Below, piece by piece: positions 7,106-11,849 of a stretch of 11,849 nucleotides of DNA. The DNA comes from an uncultured Oscillospiraceae bacterium (GTDB lineage: Bacteria > Bacillota > Clostridia > Oscillospirales > Oscillospiraceae). A program made the position numbers and the translations under genes. The stretch is from contig CANQUO010000053.1 in assembly GCA_947627085.1 (NCBI GenBank), forward strand, positions 1 to 11,849, read 5' to 3'. The notes beneath the pieces are model-generated. The model did not search any database and was not told the origin of the DNA. It saw only the letters and a program-made list of their open reading frames with translations. Positions within the stretch are counted from its first letter, which is position 1. Each line of letters starts with the position of its first letter.

Positions 7106-7147
7106 AAAAAATCGCAAAAAGGCCTGCGGGCCTATTTGCGATTTTTT
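7106..7147. terminator. Long bidirectional terminator-like palindrome
   Basis: AAAAAATCGCAAAAAGGCC pairs with GGCCTATTTGCGATTTTTT (19 bp, one mismatch) around TGCG. Six T end the structure on both strands, so it would stop transcription from either side. Confidence 0.75.
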
Positions 7148-7153
7148 CCTGCC

Positions 7154-7192
7154 GTCACGCCGCGCGCGCCGCAAGCGGCACACTTGCGTGAC
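7154..7192. repeat. GC-rich interrupted palindrome
   Basis: GTCACGC and GCGTGAC form the outer arms; GCCGC and GCGGC around AA form an inner stem. It is the last of the palindrome group before the mobile-element remnant and has no T run, so it is not an obvious terminator. Confidence 0.55.
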
Positions 7193-7274
7193 AAAAGGTA
7201 TTTTTCGCAAGGCACCTGCTCGTGGTTATAGGGAAACATTGTGAACCTGCCTAACTATAAATTTTTCCGGTCAA

Positions 7275-7298
7275 GAGCCTGTGATGATGCACAGGCTC
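7275..7298 (-). terminator. Hairpin after the recombinase gene
   Basis: GAGCCTGTG pairs with CACAGGCTC (9 bp) around a 6-base loop, 12 bases beyond the recombinase stop. The minus-strand sequence after the stem is TTGACC rather than a T run, so termination would be weak. Its place at the element edge also fits an end-associated hairpin. Confidence 0.5.
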
Positions 7299-7309
7299 CT
7301 TGGTTTATG

Positions 7310-8308
7310 TTATGCTATTTCCAAATCCAGCTCAGCGACCTGTATGAGAATATCCTCCATCTCCTGGGGCATGTCGTCGATGATGCCGATGTCGCGGTAG
7401 TGGATGACGATGTCTTGTGGGGCGCTGCGGGAATACTTCTTGGCGCGCTCGCCGACTTCGATGCGCTTGATGAAGGTGTGGAGGAGCTCCGGGGTCAACT
7501 CGTTTATCTCCGTGTATTTGTGGGCGTTCTCTAGGAAGCGGTCGAAGTTGGAGGTGGAGTCCTTCAGTTCCTGCAAGTGGGCGATTAGCTCTGGAAGGAC
7601 GGTTTTGATGCTCTCCTGCTCCGAGGTGTACTCGGCGGACAGGATTCTGTACTGCTCATCCGGTATCCTGCCGAGGACGTTGTCCTCATAGAGACGCTTG
7701 AACAGGGACATGAGCTCTGACTGACGCTTGGTCATGGCGGAGATCTGCTTTTCAAGGCCTCGCATCTCCTTTTGCGCCTCTTTGGTGCGCTTCTTTCCGA
7801 TGTATTCCGCAAATTTGCGCTCATTCTGCCTTGCGAAGTGGGTGACGCGGCGAAGGTCATCAAGGACGATGGCATAGAGGTCTTCTTCCCGGATTCCGTG
7901 GACCGAGCAAGTGGTTTTGCTGTTCTTGCGGTAATTGGAGCATATGAACCTGGCTTTGGTTTCCTTCTCCCCATGGGTCCGGTGGTATGTCATCACCGCC
8001 CCACAATCCATGCAGTAGACGAGGCCGGAGAACAGGCTTGGCTCCTCAAATTTCGTGTATCTCCGCTTGTGCCTGCGGTTGTCCTGCACAATCTCCCATG
8101 TCTGCCTGTCGATGAGCGGCTTATGAGTTCCCTCAAAGCGGAACTGTTCGGATTCCGGGCGGTCGATTCGCTTCTTGTTCTTGTACGAAATGGTCGTAGT
8201 TTTCATGTTGACCGTCACGCCCAAATACGTCTCGTTTTCCAAAATCCGCGAAATCGTAGTTGCCGACCACGCGAAGGGGCGGGAGGTGTCGAGGCCGGTG
8301 AGCTTCAC
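7310..8308 (-). pseudogene. C-terminal part of the large serine recombinase, downstream of an in-frame TAG
   Basis: This is in the same frame as the catalytic part upstream; the frame is open from just after the TAG (8363-8365) to the TAA at 7310, and 8308 is only the first possible internal start (GTG). It covers the rest of the recombinase DNA-binding domain (SATTISRILENETYLGV), a zinc ribbon (LVYCMDCGAVMTYHR, then FICSNY and TTC), a long coiled coil at about residues 165-265, and a C-terminal segment GERAKKYSRSAPQDIVIHY of the DUF4368 type. The text is undamaged, with no further stops or frameshifts. Without the catalytic domain it cannot recombine DNA. It would be functional only through TAG read-through. 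No convincing ribosome binding site precedes the GTG. Confidence 0.85.
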
Positions 8309-8362
8309 GCCGTACTTCTCATAGCAGTAATAGGACGGCGTGGGGACCTGTTCCCGCTCAAG

Positions 8363-8998
8363 CTACTGGGCTATTTTTAAAGGTCCCATGCCCTCAGCGC
8401 AGAGGGCGAAGATGCGCTTGACCACCGGCGCTGTGTCCGGGTCGGGGACGATGTGGCGCTTGGGGTCCTCCGGGTCCTTCATGTAGCCGTAGAGAGGGCG
8501 GCTGGCGATACGCGCGCCTGTCTGGGCCTTGATCTTGACCACGGCCCGTCCCTTGTTGCTGCAGTCCTTGCAATAGAACTCGTTGATGATGTTCCTGAAC
8601 GGAGTGAAATCGTTGGATGACTCCACCAGGCTGTCCACCCCGTCGTTCACCGCTATGAACCGCACACCGTACCTTGGGAAGACCAATTCGGTGTACTGCC
8701 CAACCTGAAGGTACTCCCTGCCGAGGCGGGACAGGTCTTTGACAATCAGCGTACTTACCTGCTCTGATTCTATGAGCTCCATGACCTCCTGCCAGCCAGG
8801 GCGGTTGAAGTTGGTACCGGTGTAACCATCGTCATAGATGAACTTGGTGTTGGTGAACCCTTTGTCGGCGGCGTACTTTTCAAGGAGCAGCCTCTGATTC
8901 TGGATGCTGTTGGAGTCATCCTCCTTACCGCTTCGCTTCTGCATATCCTCCTGGCTCAGTCGTCCGTAGAGGATGGTGTATTTTTCTTGGCTTGCCAT
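8363..8998 (-). CDS. Catalytic N-terminal part of the large serine recombinase, ended by premature TAG
   Basis: A 211-residue reading from ATG 8998, which follows a strong AAAGGAGG site. The resolvase domain begins YTILYGRLSQED with the nucleophile at Ser15. It continues with the helper motifs IVKDLSRLGREYLQVGQY and RFIAVNDGVD, and the start of the recombinase domain (GRAVVKIKAQTGARIASRPLYGY). It stops at TAG 8365-8363 in the middle of a helix: ...GPLKIAQ, stop, LEREQVPTPSYY. Related recombinases read straight through this point, commonly with Gln or another polar residue, and a single C-to-T change (CAG to TAG) would explain it. With read-through the protein has 562 residues, a normal length for Tn1549-type recombinases. 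As it stands it is a catalytic domain lacking most DNA-binding parts. Confidence 0.9.
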   Translation of the reverse strand: MASQEKYTILYGRLSQEDMQKRSGKEDDSNSIQNQRLLLEKYAADKGFTNTKFIYDDGYTGTNFNRPGWQEVMELIESEQVSTLIVKDLSRLGREYLQVGQYTELVFPRYGVRFIAVNDGVDSLVESSNDFTPFRNIINEFYCKDCSNKGRAVVKIKAQTGARIASRPLYGYMKDPEDPKRHIVPDPDTAPVVKRIFALCAEGMGPLKIAQ

Positions 8999-9011
8999 AT
9001 TTCCTCCTTTC

Positions 9012-9057
9012 CGGGCAAGCCGGTACGGCAGTACAACAATACCGCATGGCTTGCCCG
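9012..9057 (-). promoter_or_regulatory. Leader hairpin directly before the recombinase ribosome binding site
   Basis: CGGGCAAGC/GCTTGCCCG form the outer arms, with CGGTA (9021-9025) pairing with TACCG (9040-9044) further in; a 3-base bulge lies on one side. On the minus strand the structure ends immediately before the GAAAGGAGG of the recombinase. It lies between the 91-residue gene and the recombinase. It could control recombinase translation, end upstream transcription, or be a recombinase binding site. Confidence 0.6.
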
Positions 9058-9073
9058 AAGTCTATACTTTTTT

Positions 9074-9349
9074 TCAAACTTTTTTGAGGTCGCTGTCTAT
9101 TACGTGAAAGAGGCTCTCAGTGGGCGTGCGCTTAGCGCCTGCCTCAAAGACGGAGCGGATGCGGAACAGCCTACTGCCGATGTACATCGCCCGGCAGATC
9201 TGGGACTCGCCGTTGACGCTCTTAGAATATTCTGTATTCTTGAAACCTGGGAACATCTTGTTGCCGCCCATGTAGCGCCATTCGCCCACGTCACTTGGTT
9301 TGTAGCTACCGAGCATACCGGTGGTTTGGTATTCTTCAAAATCTGTCAA
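9074..9349 (-). CDS. Small unknown protein upstream of the recombinase
   Basis: A 91-residue soluble protein. ATG 9349 follows AAGGAGG with ideal spacing, which makes it a convincing gene. The sequence starts acidic (MTDFEEYQTTG), has an aromatic, Gly-rich middle (EWRYMGGNKMFPGF), then a conserved-looking core SVNGESQICRAMYIGSRLFRIRS and a polar tail ending HVIDSDLKKV. No membrane segment or metal motif is present. I do not recognise a named family. It is 75 bases upstream of the recombinase in the same direction, so an element accessory role (recombination directionality, regulation or maintenance) is possible but is only inferred from position. A second frame over the same bases is a shadow. 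Confidence 0.8.
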   Translation of the reverse strand: MTDFEEYQTTGMLGSYKPSDVGEWRYMGGNKMFPGFKNTEYSKSVNGESQICRAMYIGSRLFRIRSVFEAGAKRTPTESLFHVIDSDLKKV

Positions 9350-9365
9350 TGAAAATTCCTCCTTG

Positions 9366-9620
9366 TTACATCATTGTTTGTGACCATGCGGGTTTCTCGT
9401 CCTCGTGGTCGTCAGGCTTGTGGCCCATGGCGATGCGCTTGCGTTGACGTTCACGGTACGCTTTCGAGTCCACGTGCTGACGCATTGATGTGGCATCGCG
9501 GACCGGGCCGGTGTCGGAGAGGGCGGCCACGGTCACAGCAGTCGAGATAAGAGCGTCAGCAACAGGGTCGAGAGTGAGGAGACTATCGCCGTCAGGACGA
9601 TTGAGGTCTTGGCGGTACAC
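9366..9620 (-). CDS. Hypothetical polar protein of a mobile element, start uncertain
   Basis: An 84-residue reading from GTG 9620 to TAA 9366, just before the ribosome binding site of the 91-residue gene. The frame stays open further upstream to 9773 (about 50 more codons) without an ATG, so this may be the tail of a longer protein whose 5' end is lost. The C-terminal half is highly charged (SKAYRERQRKRIAMGHKPDDHEDE) and looks like real coding sequence. It resembles the style of polar C-terminal tails of relaxase or mobilisation proteins, but that is an impression. Its 5' half overlaps the coiled-coil frame at 9533-9796, so at most one of the two is intact there, unless a frameshift links them. 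Confidence 0.5.
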   Translation of the reverse strand: MYRQDLNRPDGDSLLTLDPVADALISTAVTVAALSDTGPVRDATSMRQHVDSKAYRERQRKRIAMGHKPDDHEDEKPAWSQTMM

Positions 9621-9796
9621 GTCAAGTCTCGCACGGACTTCCTCGAAGCTCTCTCCATGTTTTCGATGCTCGTAGTATTGCTCTCGCTTAGATTCCCAAC
9701 CTGTTCCGTCAGAGATAGGATGCGGTTGTTCAGGTTGGCTGTTTGGTTTAGTATCCTCTTCGCGTCTTGGTCGTCATCTGGGCGTGAAAGGGGGCA
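9533..9796 (-). pseudogene. Coiled-coil plus C-terminal membrane helix fragment lacking a start codon
   Basis: Minus strand, third frame. It is open from just after a TAA (9799-9797) to TGA 9533, 87 codons. No ATG, GTG or TTG occurs before the internal Met at codon 47. The text is protein-like: a heptad-type stretch (RILNQTANLNNRILSLTEQV), a polar linker, then a clear hydrophobic C-terminus (TSIVLTAIVSSLSTLLLTLL) predicted as a tail anchor. G or C predominates in the third codon positions. It is probably a 5'-deleted gene of the mobile element, read in a different frame from the overlapping downstream ORF. Confidence 0.45.
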
Positions 9797-9816
9797 TTAT
9801 GTATGCCCTCTTTTTT
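9790..9816 (+). terminator. Plus-strand terminator at the upstream edge of the mobile-element remnant
   Basis: GGGGGCAT pairs with ATGCCCTC (8 bp, one G-T pair) around TATGT, followed by six T on the plus strand. No plus-strand gene ends here. It would block plus-strand transcription running from the element towards the sigma operon, or it is left over from a deleted gene. Confidence 0.6.
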
Positions 9817-9825
9817 ATTTTAGGA

Positions 9826-9877
9826 ACAAAAAAGACCGCTGGCTTTTTCACCGAGGAGCCGGTGAGGGGCGGTCTTT
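9826..9877 (-). terminator. Terminator of the sigma/anti-sigma operon
   Basis: Read on the minus strand, AAAGACCGC pairs with GCGGTCTTT as outer arms, with an inner TCACCG/CGGTGA hairpin; six T follow at once, then GTTCC. It lies about 70 bases beyond the anti-sigma stop. The outer stem with an inner hairpin makes it larger than a simple terminator. Confidence 0.8.
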
Positions 9878-9944
9878 CCGTATTTGGTTCCTAATAGTTG
9901 ATTCCTTTCTTTTGGGGCTTTGGTTATAACGCCTCGCTATCTAC

Positions 9945-10883
9945 TTATTTTACATATTTTGAAAACCATTCAGTAATTTCGGGAGACATCTGATAGTAAG
10001 TCATCGTTGCGGAAATAGAAATCCAACCGTATGAAGGATAATACCCTACATTGAAACGCAAACCGTCTTTGGTTTCTATAATTATGTCTTTTCTATCATC
10101 TGCCACACGGGTATATGCTTCCGATCCAATATCTCCGCCATTCTCTCCTTCGAGTTCTTTCAATTCATTAGCAAATACTTTGTCGTGATAATCGTCAAAA
10201 CAGAAAGCAGAGAGAGCTGATAGTTCGTTAAAAAATTCGGATATGACAGTTCTGTCTGTAATAACTTTACCGTCTGTTTTCCAAGAATTATCGCTTTTGA
10301 CCGGCGTTATGCTGACTATATCGTATGCGCCGTCAATCCCGTAAACCTCAAACGCATCTTTCGTTGGTAATGACTCATTCGTTTTAACGTGATAATTGCA
10401 AAATAGGGCATAGTAATACCTGTCACCATCTCGGAATATTCTTACTGCCTTGTAAGGAGCAGGGGCATATTCAAGCAGTTCAATATTAGTTTCGCCGTTT
10501 GCTACAATATAGTTACTACGTTTAGCTTCAGGCATTTCTTTTTGCAAGTAAGCAATATGTCCTCCGATTATCTCCTCTGTAATCTCTTTTTCCAAGCCAT
10601 ATTTTTTAATTATTTTCGAATTCTCGATTATTTCAAGATAGGCGTTTTCATAATCAATAAGCATAAATGAATCAACAATGTCTTTTTGATCCGGCGAAAT
10701 AATCAGGTCTTTAACTAACGAAATCCCAATGCCAAGCAAAAGGGCAAAACAAGCGGCAGCAGCAACCCATTTGTGCCATACTTTTTTGGGTGAAGGTGCT
10801 GTTCTACCCTTAAATTCCGTTGCTTCATCTATATACTTAGGATTGATATTCGCGATCGTCTCTGAAATTCTTTCCCTTTTCAT
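9945..10883 (-). CDS. Single-pass membrane anti-sigma factor with large extracytoplasmic domain
   Basis: A 312-residue protein. ATG 10883 overlaps the sigma gene stop as ATGA and is served by AAGGAG 8 bases upstream, so translation is coupled. Residues 1-38 are a short charged cytoplasmic part (MKRERISETIANINPKYIDEA), typical of Clostridial sigma-binding partners. Residues 39-57 are one membrane helix (WVAAAACFALLLGIGISLV). About 250 residues follow outside the membrane: a region rich in Tyr and charged residues with no catalytic motif or zinc site. The role is inferred from position: a membrane protein directly after an ECF sigma gene normally holds the sigma factor until an envelope signal frees it. 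The external part is probably the sensor; its ligand is unknown. Codon use is visibly AT-richer than in the plus-strand genes. Confidence 0.85.
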   Translation of the reverse strand: MKRERISETIANINPKYIDEATEFKGRTAPSPKKVWHKWVAAAACFALLLGIGISLVKDLIISPDQKDIVDSFMLIDYENAYLEIIENSKIIKKYGLEKEITEEIIGGHIAYLQKEMPEAKRSNYIVANGETNIELLEYAPAPYKAVRIFRDGDRYYYALFCNYHVKTNESLPTKDAFEVYGIDGAYDIVSITPVKSDNSWKTDGKVITDRTVISEFFNELSALSAFCFDDYHDKVFANELKELEGENGGDIGSEAYTRVADDRKDIIIETKDGLRFNVGYYPSYGWISISATMTYYQMSPEITEWFSKYVK

Positions 10884-11467
10884 AGAGATACTCCTTCTTT
10901 GAAAAGATGTTTTTTCAGCTTCTCTCTTGTGCGTGCAAGCCGAACAGAAATGTTGTGGCTACTTGTCCCAAAGAGCTTTGCAAGGTCATCAATAGAATCA
11001 GAGTGCCAATAACGCCTTACAAACATTATCCTGTTATCTTGATCGAGCGTTTTAAGAAAATCATCAATGATTCTTGCTATTTCAATAGCATTAAACTCTT
11101 CTTCGACCAAAGTTGAGGAAGGAATACAATCCTCAAGTTCATCCAACGCTACGTCATAGATGCTGTTTCTCTTTGCGGCGGTATTGCCGTGATACTTCTT
11201 TACAGCAAGATTTCGCACAATACGACAAACATAGCTTAATAAAGGCTTTGGATCATGAGGCGGTATTGTATTCCAAGCTCCAAGATAAGCATCGTTCACA
11301 CATTCTTCAGTATCTTGCTTATTGTTAAGTATGTTAAAAGCGACCTTTGCGCATACAGGGCCGTATTTATTCGATAGTTCAATGATTGCCTGCTCTGAGC
11401 GCTCAAAGAACAATTCAATTATTTCCCTATCGTCCAAATTCCTCACCATCCTTTCTGCTTCAACCAT
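10880..11467 (-). CDS. ECF-type RNA polymerase sigma factor
   Basis: Up to 195 residues. The region 2 block DTEECVNDAYLGAWNTIPP (about residues 52-70) and the region 4 helix-turn-helix SIDDLAKLFGTSSHNISVRL with TREKLKKHL (about 158-188) are clear, with the acidic linker expected of the family between them. It directs RNA polymerase to its own target promoters and is probably held inactive by the membrane protein encoded next. The start is uncertain. ATG 11467 has no ribosome binding site; ATG 11449 has AGAAAGG too close. TTG 11437 is preceded by AAAGGA and GGTGAGG and would begin MDDREIIELFFERSEQA, which matches the usual start of relatives from memory. I give the longest form but favour TTG 11437. 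Confidence 0.93.
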   Translation of the reverse strand: MVEAERMVRNLDDREIIELFFERSEQAIIELSNKYGPVCAKVAFNILNNKQDTEECVNDAYLGAWNTIPPHDPKPLLSYVCRIVRNLAVKKYHGNTAAKRNSIYDVALDELEDCIPSSTLVEEEFNAIEIARIIDDFLKTLDQDNRIMFVRRYWHSDSIDDLAKLFGTSSHNISVRLARTREKLKKHLFKEGVSL

Positions 11468-11533
11468 ATATTACGGTTTCGGAAGGGAATATCTCATCAC
11501 TTTTCTAATTTTATCAAAAAAATATGTCTTTTT

Positions 11534-11569
11534 CTATTTCTGTTTCCGCTTTTTGCTCATTCTCGTCAC
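11534..11569 (-). CDS. Leader mini-ORF of the sigma operon (probably a truncated gene start)
   Basis: GTG 11569 follows the near-perfect site AAAGGAGGTGAT (11587-11576) and encodes MTRMSKKRKQK before TAG at 11536-11534. The same frame then reads on, protein-like, as KKTYFFDKIRKVMRYSLPKP to TAA at 11473-11471. From memory, MTRMSKKRK begins a small Cys-rich protein family common on Clostridial mobile elements, so this may be its cut-off 5' end that now serves as leader to the sigma operon; no search was done. It could also be a true leader peptide, with translation ending about 70-100 bases before the sigma start. Confidence 0.45.
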   Translation of the reverse strand: MTRMSKKRKQK

Positions 11570-11575
11570 ACAGGT

Positions 11576-11587
11576 ATCACCTCCTTT
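11576..11587 (-). promoter_or_regulatory. Near-perfect Shine-Dalgarno sequence not adjacent to the sigma start
   Basis: AAAGGAGGTGAT is almost fully complementary to the 16S rRNA 3' end. It lies more than 100 bases before the sigma factor start, with only the mini-ORF next to it. The sigma gene itself has a poor site, so the leader should be translated much better than the regulator. Confidence 0.8.
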
Positions 11588-11614
11588 CTTTCGATGTGAT
11601 GTTTAAACATACAC

Positions 11615-11643
11615 ATTATAATCAATAGACACATCATTGTCAA
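11615..11643 (-). promoter_or_regulatory. Consensus housekeeping promoter of the sigma/anti-sigma operon
   Basis: On the minus strand TTGACA (11643-11638), a 17-base spacer and TATAAT (11620-11615) match the sigma-A consensus at all twelve positions. Transcription should start near 11608 and give a leader of about 140-170 bases. A promoter this strong in front of an ECF sigma gene suggests constant high expression, with control by the anti-sigma or through the leader, rather than autoregulation from this promoter. Confidence 0.9.
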
Positions 11644-11679
11644 TAAAAATCTGATTTTTCAAATAAAGAGGGTGCATAA

Positions 11680-11849
11680 ACCACTGTTAACCTGAAGACA
11701 AGCAGGACGCTTTGGGTGTTTTACTTTCTCGTCGTAGCGGCTCACGATTTTTTCAATAACGAGTATGTGAAAATGACGATCAAGGACACTGAGGAGATCG
11801 GTGCCGCGCCTTTTACGATCAGTCCGACATTGCACAGCTCCGTTATCTT
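11680..11849 (+). CDS. 5'-less, 3'-partial reading frame at the window edge, unknown
   Basis: After a TAA at 11677-11679 a plus-strand frame stays open to the window end (56 codons): TTVNLKTSRTLWVFYFLVVA, then HDFFNNEYVKMTIKDTEEIG, then APFTISPTLHSSVI. G or C predominates in third codon positions and the text is protein-like. No ATG occurs before codon 40; CTG 11692 and GTG 11716 have no ribosome binding site. It is therefore probably a gene that lost its 5' end near 11680. The family is not recognised. The opposite strand is also open here, so strand assignment is tentative. Between it and the promoter at 11643 I see nothing else. Confidence 0.35.

Larger units (their letters stand above)
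7275..9816 (-). mobile_element. Remnant of an integrative/mobilisable element with a large serine recombinase
   Basis: This stretch holds only minus-strand mobile-type genes: a large serine recombinase of the Tn1549/Tn4451 type at one end, a 91-residue unknown, and two overlapping ORF remnants. No intact relaxase, coupling protein or cargo is present, and one reading frame is broken by TAG, so the element looks decayed. I found no flanking direct repeats or core sites, so both limits are approximate; the hairpins at 7275 and 9790 are used as landmarks only. Confidence 0.55.

Noticed and set aside
5466..7192. Possible CRISPR array in the clustered repeats
   Set aside because: The repeats are palindromes of different lengths without constant repeat units or regular spacers, and no cas genes are present.
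7241..8380. Long plus-strand frames opposite the recombinase
   Set aside because: The minus strand has clear serine-recombinase motifs throughout, and the plus-strand translations show no family features. They are shadows of GC-rich coding sequence.
9047..9047. 40-codon minus-strand frame starting at ATG 9047 within the recombinase leader hairpin
   Set aside because: No ribosome binding site precedes it and it overlaps the recombinase start out of frame. It is kept only as a remark under the hairpin.
9609..9929. 106-codon plus-strand frame across the terminator region
   Set aside because: It crosses two strong stem-loop terminators, has no ribosome binding site, and lies opposite two protein-like minus-strand frames.
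1..11849. tRNA, rRNA and known riboswitch signatures
   Set aside because: I saw no cloverleaf with a CCA end, no rRNA-like text and no recognisable riboswitch core on either strand by eye. A covariance-model scan would be needed to exclude small RNAs.

Overview
The window looks like a piece of a GC-rich Clostridia-type Firmicutes genome (Oscillospiraceae-like). The signs are AAGGAG-type ribosome binding sites, several LxxC lipoproteins, an MBOAT/DHHW surface-acylation pair, and a Tn1549/Tn4451-style large serine recombinase. This assignment is inferred from gene content and style; no search was run.

Layout. (1) Positions 1-7054, all plus strand, GC-rich: a 5'-truncated secreted protein and its tandem paralogue, a short lipoprotein (both DUF4358-like); then an AlgI-type MBOAT O-acyltransferase followed at once by a DHHW (AlgX/AlgJ-like) protein; then two larger unrecognised lipoproteins, the second translationally coupled to a small GIY-YIG nuclease. 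Stem-loop terminators separate these units. (2) Positions 7055-7300: a dense cluster of GC-core, A/T-flanked hairpins. (3) Positions 7310-9796, minus strand: remains of a mobile element. The large serine recombinase is split by one in-frame TAG, a 91-residue unknown protein lies upstream of it, and further upstream are two overlapping ORF remnants in different frames. (4) Positions 9826-11643, minus strand, visibly AT-richer: an ECF sigma factor and membrane anti-sigma pair with an ATGA overlap. It is driven by a perfect TTGACA-17-TATAAT promoter through a leader that holds an aborted mini-ORF, and it ends at a strong terminator. (5) Positions 11680-11849: the open 5'-less start of a plus-strand reading frame cut by the window edge.

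How the genes work together. The MBOAT protein should pass acyl groups across the membrane and the DHHW protein should work on the outer face, so the pair probably O-acylates a surface glycan. The DUF4358-like lipoproteins sit directly upstream and are candidate accessories. The sigma/anti-sigma pair is a self-contained envelope-sensing switch whose targets are not visible here. The recombinase region is a decayed or recoded element.

The best leads for something new are the in-frame TAG in an otherwise intact recombinase together with the absence of TAG as any gene's terminal stop, the unusual leader of the sigma operon, and the palindrome clusters. I do not see a clearly novel multi-gene defence or biosynthetic system.
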